Source: Gonocerus acuteangulatus (Eukaryota > Arthropoda > Insecta > Hemiptera > Coreidae). From it: a stretch of DNA of 64,000 nucleotides. Positions 1-12,770 of this stretch are shown in pieces; the first letter of the stretch is position 1; the number at the start of each line of letters is the position of its first letter. The notes beneath the pieces were generated by a model that ran no database searches, had not been told where the DNA came from, and saw nothing but the letters and a program-made list of their open reading frames with translations. The translations under genes were made by a program, and so were the position numbers. The stretch is taken from assembly GCA_946811695.1 (NCBI GenBank), contig OX328124.1, forward strand, positions 84,491,293 through 84,555,292, given 5' to 3'.

Positions 1-1403
<1,403 letters not shown>

Positions 1404-1567
1404 TAACTTATTCATATCTTTGTGGTAATTTTAGCGCGGTTCCTCCCTCCCCCCATAGGGAGGAACCCCGCTTATAAGGTTGATACAATGAAACAATCCG
1501 GAAGTGCCGACTAGAAAATTTCGCGTTTCAGAACCCCTAGAGACCGAAAATAACGGTGGTTCAAATT

Positions 1568-1570
<3 letters not shown>

Positions 1571-1610
<40 letters not shown>

Positions 1611-1611
1611 A

Positions 1612-1677
<66 letters not shown>
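1571..1677. repeat. (TA)n microsatellite core of copy 1
   Basis: Two (TA)n tracts (1571-1602 and 1621-1677) are split by TGTATGTATATATTTATTTA. They lie between CAAATTTG and AACAGACA-like sequence (TGTCTGTTCGC), the same place as in other copies of this family. Confidence 0.95.
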
Positions 1678-1682
<5 letters not shown>

Positions 1683-2840
1683 CTGTTCGCTCTCTAAGTA
1701 GAAGACGAATGGTCCGATTTTGATGAAATTTCGTACAAAAATCCGTCGTCCAATTTGAAAGGTCAAGTTCGTTAACCAGCAAAATCCGCCCACTGGAGGA
1801 TGGCATTTGGGGCGAAATTCGCGCAAAAAAATCGTAACGCTTACGTTTTTGAGTTCATAAGCTTGTAAGTACTCTTTTTATAGGCTTCTTGGGCTGGGAA
1901 AACGAATGGAACCATTTTCAAGGCGATAGCTTTAACCGTTTTCGAGAAAATTGGAAAAATAGTTTTTGAATACCGTTTTTGGTTTGGGTACTTAGAATTA
2001 CGGGATTCAGTTGAAACATTATCTGCATGTTCTACTTTCATTAAAACTAATATGTTGAAAGTTTTGTTACGTTTGGAGTTAAGGAAGGGTTAGAATAAAA
2101 TATTTTATGAACAGACATGAAAAGTTTTGGGAACTTCGTATACTTTCATTAATATCTCGAACACGGCTGGGATATCGTGGTAAGTGGATAGAAACTATTT
2201 GAAAGCTTACTGAATTCTCTACAAAAAAGATTCTAAAACTATTTTTGATTAGGTTATGTCAATCGGAGAAATAAGTGCTTAAAACTTCAAATACGTCTGT
2301 TTTGTTCTTATGAACGGGTTTTTGTCGTTCTTTTTGTAATTTTTGTCTCCTTCCCTTCGTTTTTTATTGCTTTTTATTTTTGTAATTTCTTATGTTGGGA
2401 AAATTTTGTGTGTTAAACAGGATATGAAAAATGAGACCAATTTTCTGTTGCTAGAAATAATGTAAATTTTGGGAACTTTCATTAATATCTCGAAAACGGT
2501 TGAAAATCTTGGTAAACGGAAGAATACCATTAGAAAGCTTATTAAATGCTATACATAAAAGGTACTAATGAAAGTTTTGATTAGGCGATGACAATCGGAG
2601 AAATAAGAGCTTAAAGCTTTAAAGTAATTGATTTCGCTTATTCGAACTGTTCTTTTTGTCTGTTTTTAATTCCTTGTTATTTTTTAATTGCTTATAGTTG
2701 GATAATGTATTCGAAAATAAAACAGGTTCCAAGATTCCAAGACCTTGTAACTAGCGGGACGGTTTCTAGTGTTGCCGACCCTTCCAGGTAAGATTGTAAA
2801 TCTTACCTTTCAAGACTGGTGGAACCAAAATAATAGCTGT

Positions 2841-2943
2841 CGGGGTTCGGTCACTGCTACTTCGGTCACCCTTCATCAGGGCTGTAAATACAAGTAGGAC
2901 ATATTTAACACTAATATATGCACATATCTATGTAATAATACCA

Positions 2944-2998
<55 letters not shown>

Positions 2999-3113
2999 TA
3001 TATTTATATATAAGCATATACACATACACATATACACGCACACATATGTACATATATATGCCCACATACATACACATATGGGGTATGTATTATTAAGTAG
3101 CAGTGACCGAACC
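2841..3113. repeat. Nested inverted-repeat element with a (TA)n core
   Basis: GTTCGGTCACTGCTACTT near 2846 is mirrored by AGTAGCAGTGACCGAAC near 3096-3112, with a (TA)n tract at about 2948-2991 between them. It lies inside the Helentron-like element, so it is either a secondary insertion or an internal palindrome. Confidence 0.6.
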
Positions 3114-3262
3114 CGGACAATCCCTACCTTGCATCATTAACGGTCAACGATCTCCTGTCAACAAAATAATAACTGCTTCTATTTTAATCATTCGAAATTA
3201 GACTAGGGATAAGAACGGAACCGCGCTAAGATGAGGCAGTTCCTGCGAGTCGGACTTTTTTT

Positions 3263-3513
3263 GTTTTAACTTTTATACCCCAAGCAAATAGCATTTTTGC
3301 ATTGGACACGATTATTTAGAAAGGGGCTTTAAAAAATGTGTGAATATAGCCGGAAATTATTCTTTAAATTTTGCTGAAAGGGCAAATCTCGAAATTCAGA
3401 TTCGCCCTTTCTCTTCTAAAGTTATGATATTTTCTATTCTTAATCAAGAAATGAGGCCCATTTAAATTGTATTAAAGTTGGTAGTACTCTTATTTGAAAT
3501 AATAAGGCTTCCT
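3263..3513. other. No feature recognised
   Basis: AT-rich single-copy-looking DNA. I see no domain, repeat or RNA signal. Confidence 0.4.
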
Positions 3514-3606
3514 GGGATCTCCCGTGGTCTAGTGGCTAGCGCGCTAGATTCATAAGCGGGAGATGGTGGGTTCGACAGGCAAATGGCCACGATTTGTCGA
3601 TGCGCC

Positions 3607-3664
<58 letters not shown>
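3514..3664 (+). mobile_element. tRNA-derived SINE with a poly(A) tail
   Basis: The head resembles a tRNA. The A box TGGTCTAGTGG is at 3525-3535 and the B-box-like GGTTCGACAG at 3569-3578, the internal promoter for RNA polymerase III. A short body ends ATGGCCACGATTTGTCGATGCGCCGTAAAA, followed by an A-run to 3664. The tail matches that of the 5S-derived SINE at 4151, so both probably use the same LINE reverse transcriptase. It is not a working tRNA gene, because the acceptor stem does not close and a SINE tail follows. An exact target-site duplication was not found. Confidence 0.8.
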
Positions 3665-3667
<3 letters not shown>

Positions 3668-4150
3668 GAACTCTAACTACTATTTCGCCCTAGTATTTCT
3701 AATGTGACACAAATAAAAAATCTCACCGTCTTAGTTATGACTATGAAAGACATGGTAAATATATCTTTATCAAGCATCAAAACTGTACGTACATAGCTTG
3801 AGAGCTTGTGGACCAGAGGGCACTTGTGTCACCCTTCCAGTCTTAATTCTAATGTCCCTACATAAGCAAGAGTGACACATTTTCAGTTGAGTTTTATTTT
3901 GAATTGTGTAACTTTAGAAATACTAATGCGATATCTTGGATATTATTTGCGACTATCAGTTTGTGACGCAAATACTACTAAAATATGACTACAAGCTCTG
4001 TATGCTACTTAATCCTGTTGCACATAACTATTTCGACTGATAGTCCACTGTAATATCCAACATAAAGCAGCCACAGTTAAGTTTTGTTAAAAATGTTGGT
4101 TGGAACTATTTTGCCCCGACACATTCAAATGATCTCTTGATAACAAACAT
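3665..4150. other. No feature recognised
   Basis: AT-rich DNA between two SINEs. I see no coding or RNA signal. Confidence 0.4.
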
Positions 4151-4375
4151 GCCAACGGCCATAGCCACGTTGAATACACCGGTTCCCGTAGATCACTGAA
4201 GTTAAGCAACGTCGGGCGTGGTCGGTACCTGAATGGGTGACCGACCACGTGCTGTTGGCATTATAAAGGGTGGTAACCTATAGATAGCCCGGCGCTAATG
4301 GCCAAGTTGTAGATGCGCCGTAAAAAACAAAACAAAAAAAAACAAAACAAAAAAAAAACAAACATCTTTTGAGCT
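4151..4375 (+). mobile_element. 5S rRNA-derived SINE (SINE3-like)
   Basis: Positions 4151-4262 resemble almost a whole 5S rRNA. GCCAACGGCCATAGCCACG is at the 5' end, then AATACACCGGTTCCCGTAGATC, AGTTAAGCAACGTCGGGCGTG and GAATGGGTGACC (the internal control region), closing with CTGTTGGC. Instead of the T-run terminator of a real 5S gene, the sequence runs into a body (GATAGCCC) and the tail GGCGCTAATGG...GATGCGCCGTAAAA, then A-rich sequence. A 5S-promoter SINE mobilised by a LINE is the best reading. Confidence 0.85.
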
Positions 4376-7300
4376 ACATTATTTTATACAGTTCATTTAT
4401 ATTTCATAGCCGATCAAAATAATACAAATTATATATGTACAGATATAGCAAAAATAGTATAATTTGATTAAAAATAACCTGATTTGTTGTCATAATTATT
4501 CTGAGCTTGTTTTCCATATTGATACCATAACATGGAGGAAGCACTCACAACGAACTGGCAGACTAAGAAATATATTTTACCCGAATATAGAGCGATGTAT
4601 GCACCGTTGACGAAGCAAGAAGAAGACAATTTTTGAAAAATAAATGAAACATGATGTGGTACAAAATATGCCTTACTACTTCTAAGCAGACTCAAAATGG
4701 TCTTACATATCTGGAAAAACTCAACATAAGTTCAGAGGAGAAACATTTCTATGAACAAGGCTAAAAGCATTAATCAAATGTCGGAAGTAATGTGTATTTT
4801 AATCTGTACTGTTGTAGGTATGAGGAAAATAAAGGCTAAGAATAAGTTATTGGTTCTGTGTGGTACCATACAAGAAAACAAAACAAAAAAAAAATAACCA
4901 ATAACTGAATGAGTAAATGAATGTAAATGAAGAGGAGTGGTGGAGCCAATGTGGTGAGGATAGAAATTGGAATATAGATGATTAATATGTAAGGATTGGA
5001 AAGGAGCATTTGTTCGACGACAATAGAAGGAAATCGTCCAAAGGCAGCCTTTGTAATTACTGTTATAATTGACGCTGAGACAATGGGCGTTATTAATTAA
5101 TATACCTCAACACGGAAAAAGCACTCAGTCATTAGGAGCATGCGCGTTTTTTGGTTTATTCAACAATCTTAAAGGGCGGGAGAGAAGCTACATTGGAAGG
5201 GTGTAATTAATGTTTAATGGAAATAACCGTTAGGGGAGGGGATGAAGGCAGGATCTTGGTGATGTTTTCGAGAGCCAGTCAGCTGATTAATGGTCATACT
5301 AAAAGGTTGAAAACTAAACCTAAGCCTGCTTTCGGGATGTGGGTGGAGCGAAAATGTGTTGGAAAGATCGGAAACTTTACTATTTCATCAATTTTCCACC
5401 AGTTAAAAGTATCATCACTTAAATGGTCACTTCTTATCACGTTCTCTAATTATCCAAGGTGAAAACAGACAGAGTCAACATTCAGGGTGACCTGATCGGC
5501 AAGCTAATCAACCTATATCTGTGAAGATCCCGAAAAATGAAGTCGAAAAATTAAGTCTAGGACGTCAAGCTAGTGGGCAGTAATTCGATTGTAGTTTTTG
5601 TCTACTGAAAAATAAAAGACATTGATATTTTTAATTTAAAAACACTGAAACCCAAACAAACAAACAAAAGTTAAAGATTATTTACTTACAAGTTGATTGT
5701 ACAGTCCTTCTCTGCCTTTTACACCGTGTTGCCCCATATCACTTGGTTTCCCAAGTCTCCTACTCCAAGTAATCAAACCATTTCTTCTTCGTTGTTATTC
5801 TTTTCTTTTTCCTCATGGTATAAGATTTAGCATAATTTCTTGGATGACTCCATTCATTCAACTAAACCCAAATACCATAATATTATCTTGCTATAGATGC
5901 TTGCTATAGAGTACACTCACTATCTCGTTGGTTTTGATATTCCCTGGCTTTTCTGCTCTCTTAAAACTCCAAATATCTTCCTTAGGATTTTTCTATCCCC
6001 GACAATAAAAATCCTATTTTTTTTTTTAGCAAAGAGCATGATTTATTTCCGTACATAATATATAACTTATTTAGCTTTCCATTACAAACTTCTTTATTGA
6101 AAAGAATTTACATCTGCAACGACAAGTTTTTTTCGTGACCTATCGGTCAGTACATGTGGATTGCGTTTAGTCGGCCTTTTAAGTGGGCTATGGAAATGTT
6201 GCTGAACTTTTAAGTGTTTTTTTTTTTTTAAGAAAACCGTTTAAATGAGATTCTTATTCATCATACTGAATATATAAGATATTCCATATTATCCTTTCTG
6301 ATGGTATTTTCATTATTTAACAATTTACGTATTTGTTTGTTCACGAAATGTACTCGTATCCTTAATGCCCCTCAATTTAATGTCTATTCCAGTGAATATG
6401 TTATTCATTTAAGTGGAAAGTGCTCAAGGTCACCTCAAAGGTTTAGAGGAGTTCTATTATATCATAGACGAGATTGAGCTTGCTTTGTATGTATAATAGT
6501 CTTATAAAATGTTTGATCGTGAGTCATGAGCTAGAGATAAAAAAAAAAGCATGTACGTCAATTATGACTTGCAATTAAGAATTCATGTCTTTATATCCAA
6601 CCCGTAGCCGAACCAGAATAACCTTTTTTCTTTTTCCCGTGCCTAGGTGGCCAAACATCGACTGATTTTTAAATTGACCGAACACTGTTTTATACATTAT
6701 GTCAACAATAAGTTAGAGTCTTATTGCATTGTGCATTTTACTGTCAAAATGTGCTTTAGATAATTTTCCTATAAATTCACGAATTCTTTGCCAAAAGAAA
6801 GTAACATTTATTTTAGGCTCTATAGAATATTTATACAAACCTCAATATTAAACCTGACACAGCGACAATAGTGCAGAACCAACTTAGAAAGCACCTTTAT
6901 GAATGGAGCCGAGAGCTAACGAAACTATCCGAGCCAAAGTGCAGAGAATGCCAGAAAGAGGATTTCAAAAAATAAGACAATGTCAAGAATATTTTTCAGT
7001 TTAGGGGGTTTGAAAGCTTCCTAAATACCTGGAGAAGGCTGTTTAAAGTTCCTCCTCATATTGCGGTTCAAAGAGGACTCAGTGTGTCGAAGATGTAACA
7101 TTTCAAGAAGTGGACGGGACTTACAAGTGCATATAAATGATGAAATGATACAGCTTCTATTAAATTAATAACAAATTCTTACTATTGTTGTAAGATTATT
7201 AGTAGCTGCACGAAACTCGTGTCTGTTTTTAATTATTTATATAACTCTGATTAGTAATCGAGAAAGGAAAGGGGAGAAATTATACTGTTCTCAATCTATG

Positions 7301-7487
7301 CATGAAAAGAAGGATAAACCAACTCAATTTAGTAAACAAATTCAATTTCTTATCACCTGACCGAATCAAAGAATTTAATTGTGGCTAAAATACCACTTGG
7401 CCCTTGTGGATTAATTAAGCTGGTTGGTTTTGCAGGAAGGTGTGATATGATCGTGCGAGCTTTCTGGGTCGACGAGAGCTCTGATAG
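4376..7487. other. AT-rich region with no recognised gene
   Basis: Several short frames of 60-80 codons occur, for example 4468-4695 minus and 5217-5462 plus. None shows a domain or motif I recognise. Short A/T homopolymers are present. No repeat family from elsewhere in the window was seen. Confidence 0.4.
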
Positions 7488-7955
7488 ATGGTGATTGGAC
7501 GATACCTCTTTTTATGTAGCGCTTTTTTTTTTCTTCTTACTTTCTTTTCCTGTGGTCAATTCTTGTTGTTGTTCTTGGAGGGAAAATCAGGACTGTGTGC
7601 TTTATACCTCCTTGGCTTGCTAATTGTAGCTCTTTCCCCGTTCAGTATTGTATTTATTGGCAAAACCCTCTGGATTTACAGCTCCGTTAGCTCGTTATCC
7701 GCGGACAGGAGGAGAGCGACTTATGCACTCCGCTCGGTGGACACACAGCGGCGGCGGGATTTTTTTCTGAATTTTAATGCCTCCGAGGCCAACCTCCCCC
7801 CGGTCACTACTTTTTCTTTTTATCGTGTTTTTCGGCCGAAAACGTGTAGGTCGTCGGAGAAACAAATCAGACCTTCCTGGCCCAACTCTACAGTATCTTA
7901 TACGAGAGGGCGACGTCCTTTCTTCCCTCGAGACAATTTAAGAGGTAAAGCATGA
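7488..7955 (+). CDS. Unrecognised 155-codon reading frame, possibly membrane protein
   Basis: I do not recognise this sequence. The frame opens with ATG at 7488 and ends in TGA. Residues about 5-70 are strongly hydrophobic and could form two or three membrane segments (FFFLLTFFSCGQFLLLFL, LYLLGLLIVALSPFSIVFIG). The second half is basic and rich in Arg and Ser. The stretch is richer in G+C than its surroundings. A T-rich tract by itself yields hydrophobic residues, so the membrane character may be an artefact of composition. It could be a chance frame, an exon or part of an untranslated RNA. Confidence 0.2.
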   Translation: MVIGRYLFLCSAFFFLLTFFSCGQFLLLFLEGKSGLCALYLLGLLIVALSPFSIVFIGKTLWIYSSVSSLSADRRRATYALRSVDTQRRRDFFLNFNASEANLPPVTTFSFYRVFRPKTCRSSEKQIRPSWPNSTVSYTRGRRPFFPRDNLRGKA

Positions 7956-9145
7956 ATTGTAAATTTCATGACCGTTTGTTCAATCTCTCGCTTTTTACTC
8001 TTCTTTTTAGGAATTTGTAATCATAAATTAAATAGAATAAATTATTCTTAATTATTTGTTTTTTGTTTCAAATATATTTATTATTATCTATTGGTTTTCC
8101 TGCTTCAGGACGCTGTAAGCTAAATACGGCATTCACAATATTTTCATTTGATTTAAAACTATTTAGACACGATATATTTCTTATTTCTTTTTAAGATAAA
8201 TAGTGAACCAAACTTCAACAATTATTTCATGTGTTGAGAGAAGGACAATGAATAAAATTCGAAATTAACATAAACGTCAATTTGTTAGAATAGCTCTACA
8301 TTTTTTGCATCATCTAATGCCTGTTCACTTTTTTCTTTCTTTTATATATTTTATATTCAAAATTATAAATACTTTTTATTACAAATAATTTGTATACAAT
8401 TATATTATTCTATAGGTACCGAATGGTCTTTTATTATTTAAATTGTAATAACATACTATTATAGAGTCAATTAAACTTAATCTTTCCGTTAGTAGTTGTA
8501 TGCCATTTTGCATTAATTTTTATTTTTGTACTATTCTATAATATACTTCTTAACAATCATTAACATTCTTTCAAATATGATATGCAGTGAGTGAACTATG
8601 TTTGACCCAATTGGTTTAAATCTGACTTGGGCTTCTTTATTTGTAATGATACTTCTACGAAGGTAGAACATTAATGCTGACATCTACCTGAAGTTAAACT
8701 TATTCTTAAACCATTTCCTTTCTGAGTACGCATAAGAACATGTTAAGGCATCGACGTAATATGTGGGTGGCTAAGTAAGAATCAACGTAATTTTGACATA
8801 GGCCATTTGCATTTCGAATTTTATTTACCATTGTGTACTAACTACTAGAATGTGTTCAGCTGTGTTTTTTTTTTTTTTTTTTCTTGCTGCAATACCAGAC
8901 AACTAAAATGGACTTCCAGCTGCCCATGCGCTGCAAAGAGAGAACTCTTCCTGTTAGCCTGAATTAACCAATATTTGCACAACGTCAAACAACACAACTT
9001 GTTTTCCAAAAAGTAAAAAAAAAGTTGTTATAACTCCTCTGTTAAATGTAACCAATATGCCCGCATCTTAAGAAATGTTCTAAATGAAATGAATGTGCAC
9101 TCATCATCGGTTAATTCTCATGTGTCTTATTTGTAATTTTCTATA
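7956..9145. other. AT-rich region with no recognised feature
   Basis: No domain or repeat was recognised. A T-run lies at about 8862-8882. Confidence 0.4.
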
Positions 9146-9787
9146 CAGGGTGTTCAAAACTCGATTGACACCCCCCTTTTTTCCACAATTTTTGAAATTT
9201 AAAAACGAAACTTGGTGGGTCTTAACGTGGTCGAATGTACATTCATTGGACCTAATGCACGACCCCTCAACTTTCTCCAGTTCTTCTCCAGAAACCCTAA
9301 CTCTGGAATCTCCAATGGAAAGGGGTTATTTTTATGACGGATTATTGTAGAGAATTGAATTTTATGTCGATTTTTTATCGGTCATTTTTTCGCTAAAGCT
9401 CACCAATGAGTAACAAGTAGCCAAAAACCGATAAAATCCTTGTTTTTGTCACTTTTCTGCCAATAACGTAGAAAGTATGTCCGTAATGAAAAAAGTAGTT
9501 GATATAAACGTTGTAGAGGATTAAATTTTCTTTCCAAAAAGTACCTTTAAATGCCTAAAATGTTAATAGGAATGGAGCAAAACACACTTTTGTTTTTTAA
9601 GTTTTCAGAAAGGTTTATGGTAAGCGTGGTCTACGCTTCCGTCAAACTCAATAAACATTTCGTAAACTTTTTGCTCCACCTAAAAATCAAATTCAATTAT
9701 TTATAAAGGCATTAAAATTATAAATTTAAAGCAATAGAACTCACCTAATCATTAGAATTTCGTAGTAATTATTTTAGTGTTGGGCGA

Positions 9788-9940
9788 TTTTTTTTTGTTT
9801 TTTTACGGCACTTTGACATCTAGGCCATTAGTGCCGACATCAAGGGTGCAGCGATGAATTATCCCAACGAGAAGTGAGATGAGAAAATTCCTGCCGCCGG
9901 ACAGTGGGGCCAAACTACTTTTCGCGTTTCAAAAAAGGAC
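9788..9940 (-). mobile_element. SINE 3' part in the left arm of the palindrome
   Basis: On the minus strand: GAATTTTCTCATCTCAC body, then GGCACTAATGGCCTAGATGT, then AAAGTGCCGTAAAA and an A-run (plus T-run 9788-9804). The stem GGCAC/GTGCC pairs perfectly. No tRNA head is visible. Confidence 0.65.
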
Positions 9941-10589
9941 TACAGCCTCCAAATCTTAACCGATTTGAATGATTTTTTAAAAATAAAAGCTAGTTTTTAA
10001 TTTCTCCTGTTCATTAAATTACGTATAATAATTCACAAACTTTTAAAATCAAACATAAAATAATATTTTATTTTTCATCTAACTTAATATCAGAACTAAT
10101 ATCGTTGAAATTAAACATTCAAACCCTGATTAGACTTAGAAAAAATCAAAATTTATTATCAACTCATTCAAAAATCACATTAATTTAATAATTCTTTTTG
10201 TTGAATTATTATAAATTTACGTTTTAAAGACGCCAGTCTGATCTTTTCCAAGTCTAATCAGGGTTAGAATGTTTAATTTCAATGATATCAGTGCTGATAC
10301 TAAGTTAGATGAAAAATAAAATATTATTTTATGTTTGATTGTATAAGTTGGTGAATTATTTACACGTAATTTAATGAACAGTGGAAACAAAAAACAAAAA
10401 TCTTGTCAGACAAGGCTGTTCTAAATTTCATTAGGTTTCATTTTAAAAAAAGTACATTCAAAGCGGTTAAGATTTTTTTTTCTTTTTTTTTATCGTTCTG
10501 AAGGGTGTATTCAACCGCGGGAGGTCATGGGCACCCAACGAAAGGAAGGAACCTTTTAAATAAATCTTAAATACATTTTGTAGCCTTTT

Positions 10590-10738
10590 TGAAACACGAA
10601 AAGTAGTTTGGCCCCACTGTTCGGCGGCAGGATTTTTTTCATCCCACGGCTCGTTTGGAAAATTCATCGCTGCACCCTTGATGTCGGCACTAATGGCCTA
10701 GATGTCAAAGCGTCGTAAAAAAAAAAAAAAAAAAAATT
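10590..10738 (+). mobile_element. SINE 3' part in the right arm of the palindrome
   Basis: This is the mirror copy: GGCGGCAGGATTTTTTTCAT, ATCGCTGCACCCTTGATGTC, GGCACTAATGGCCTAGATGT, CAAAGCGTCGTAAAA and an A-run to 10738. It sits at the equivalent point of the opposite arm, so the insertion pre-dates the inverted duplication. Confidence 0.65.
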
Positions 10739-11372
10739 CGTGCAACACCAAAATAATTACTACGAAATTCTAATGATTAGGTGAGTTCTATTGCTTTAAA
10801 TTTTAATGCCTTTATAAATAATTGAATTCGTTTTTGAGGTGGAGCAAAAAGTTTAGAAAATGTTTATTGGGTTTGACGGAAGCGTAGACCACGCTGACCA
10901 TAAACCTTTCTGAAAACTTCAAAAACAAAAGTGTTTTGATCCATTCCTATTAACATTTTAGGCATTTAAAGGTACTTTTTGGAAAGAAAATTTAATCCTC
11001 TACAACGTTTATATCAACTACTTTTTTCATTACGGACATACTTTCTACGTTATTGGCAGAAAAGTGACAAAAAACAAGGATTTTATCGGTTTTTGGCTAC
11101 TTGTTACTCATTGGTGCGCTTTAGCAAACAAATGACCGATGTAAAATCGACATAAAATTCAATTCTCTACAATAATCCGTCATAAAAATAACCCCTTTCC
11201 ATTGGAGATTCCAGAGTTAGGGTCTCTGGAGAAGAACTGGAGAAAGTTGAGGGGTCGTGCATTAGGTCCAATGAATGTACATTCGACCACGTTAAGACCC
11301 ACCAAGTTTCGTTTTTAAATTTCAAAAATTGTGGAAAAAAAGGGGGGTGTCAATCGAGTTTTGAACACCCTG

Positions 11373-12233
11373 TATAAAGCTTCTAAGCTGATACACCCGC
11401 AAAAGCCGTAGTAATATCGCAGGCCGTCTTATTGGTCCTGTGTGGCCAATTCTGAGTCGAGTAAGCAAAAGGTTTGTTATCACGGTAGCTGGATGTCAAC
11501 TCCTGAGTGGTATTTGTGTTTTTAAGTAATTTATTATCTGTTAGTCAAAGCCTGCTGTCTTATCTAAATGGATTTATATGATTTAAATGAAACTATAATA
11601 TAGTAGTAGGTGCTATTTCTAAACTTAGAACTACAGTGGACTCCTACCACTTTCCGTGGCGTTATCAATCAGTGAAACATTCAGTACTATGGTTCCTGTA
11701 GGCGTGAGAGTGACCACAGTAGACCCCGAAGGAGGCATCACTATTAATTACACTGTCACTGCTTTCGTGATCCCATCACTAAATCACATCATTTACAGTG
11801 ATCAATGAACCATCCCTAACCTTTTCTTATATAACCCCACGGTCATCAATCCCCTCGTTAGATTGTTTGTGGTCATTTTTAAAAAGTTGTCTCGTCTTTT
11901 TGATGGGACTCTCCCCCCTCCCCCTCCCATCACCCACCCCATCAGGGGAGAGAGCGAGCTATAAGGACGTTTAATAATCCTCAAGTTGAATAGGAACACG
12001 CCCAAGTTTGATGATAATAAATCAATGTTCATCCCTGAACTCGGCCTAATGTCTTCTCATCGTCTGAAGAAAAATGTCGGGACTCTTTTTTGATCCTATC
12101 GATAATTTTTTTCACTTCGCCACAACACAATTACGTTGAGCCGTCAATTCATAAACCATCTCTTAACCCTGAGATTGATCTTATCAAGGACTATTTGATC
12201 TAACCATTAATACTGGAATTCCAGATTAAACTA

Positions 12234-12234
<1 letters not shown>
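11373..12234. other. No feature recognised
   Basis: A C-rich stretch CTCCCCCCTCCCCCTCCC lies near 11910. No coding domain is recognised. Confidence 0.4.

Positions 12235-12291
<57 letters not shown>
12235..12291. repeat. (TA)n microsatellite
   Basis: About 28 uninterrupted TA units. Confidence 0.95.
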
Positions 12292-12295
<4 letters not shown>

Positions 12296-12309
12296 GATAT
12301 GTTTATGTG

Positions 12310-12770
12310 TCTAAATTTAATAAATAAATAGTAAGAGCATAGTCCATAGCAATGGTGATCTGCAATAAAATAATTTATAAAAAATAATAAGAAATAAATT
12401 AATAAATCATATGCCTAGGAAGAGTAACAAAATTAAAAAAATCAACAGCAAGTCATAGAAAATAAATAAGAGAAATAATAAATATAATGAAATATAAAAA
12501 TAAATAAAATGTATATAATAAATAAATGACTAAAATAAATAAAAATAATTAGTAATATAATGATATTTTTAGATTGGTATAAACCAGAGCTCTATTATCC
12601 AGAGATAAAAAACTTTGTCTTGGTTGAAATTATGAGTTATGTGTTGTAGAACTATATTTCAATGTATGTCTTTATTGTATTTAAGTATGTCAGTATGGTA
12701 TTAATATGTGGGCTCCTATTTGATAACAGTTCTTTTAAGCTACGAGGCACCTTTAAGTTGTATAAATGAA
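12310..12770 (-). pseudogene. LINE 3' end relic (I/Jockey-group-like C-terminus)
   Basis: Read on the minus strand, 12655-12770 gives LKVPRSLKELLSNRSPHINT followed by ILTYLNTIKTYI. This lines up with the C-terminal tail of the LINE protein at 39712-40716 (DIPHDLTDILSEGSHYINTI, LTYLKNTKMY). A 3' untranslated stretch then ends in AAATAAATAA-like tail sequence near plus 12315. It is 5'-truncated and decayed. Confidence 0.55.

Larger units (their letters stand above)
1431..3262 (-). mobile_element. Helentron-like non-autonomous element, family 1 (copy 1)
   Basis: Read on the minus strand, the 5' end (plus 3219-3262) is an A-run, then GTCCGACTCGCAGGAACTGC, then TTAGCGCGGTTCC. The 3' end (plus 1431-1468) is a hairpin with stem GGTTCCTCCCT/AGGGAGGAACC followed by GCGCTAA. 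TTAGCGCGGTTCC faces inward at both ends but sits about 30 bp deeper at the 5' end, giving an asymmetric inverted repeat. That layout, the terminal CTAA and a (TA)n core match Helentron-associated elements (HINE/DINE-1 type). Two diverged internal modules (about 2100-2300 and 2450-2640, containing TTTCATTAATATCTCGAA) repeat in tandem. No protein is encoded; the frames near the microsatellite are artefacts. The class assignment is inference. Confidence 0.6.
9146..11372. mobile_element. 2.2-kb palindromic (fold-back) element
   Basis: The left end CAGGGTGTTCAAAACTCGAT and right end ATCGAGTTTTGAACACCCTG are exact inverses. The match continues, with small differences, through arms of about 1 kb (for example CCTAATGCACGACCCCTCAA mirrored at about 11255) to a short centre near 10150-10230. 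TATA flanks both ends, consistent with a TA target-site duplication as in Tc1/mariner-type elements. The right arm has extra sequence near 10380-10560. No transposase was seen. The tip CAGGGTGT is shared with the palindrome at 55318-57083. The element class is inferred. Confidence 0.75.

Noticed and set aside
1841..2041. 66-codon frame repeated at 32545-32745 (MKVEHA...)
   Set aside because: Both lie at the same place in Helentron-like copies of opposite orientation. The similarity comes from DNA identity of the element, and other copies (17300-17500, 29450-29650) do not keep the frame.
2841..3113. LTR retrotransposon
   Set aside because: The matching ends are inverted rather than direct, and there are no polymerase or gag-like frames between them.
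3514..3576. Functional tRNA gene
   Set aside because: The acceptor stem does not close, and the sequence runs into a SINE body and poly(A).
4151..4262. Functional 5S rRNA gene
   Set aside because: There is no T-run terminator after the 5S-like part, it is fused to a SINE tail and A-rich end, and a second diverged copy has the same fusion.
7488..7955. A confident membrane-protein gene
   Set aside because: The hydrophobic half is T-rich and could be compositional. No homologue or splice context is recognisable, so it is kept only as a low-confidence frame.
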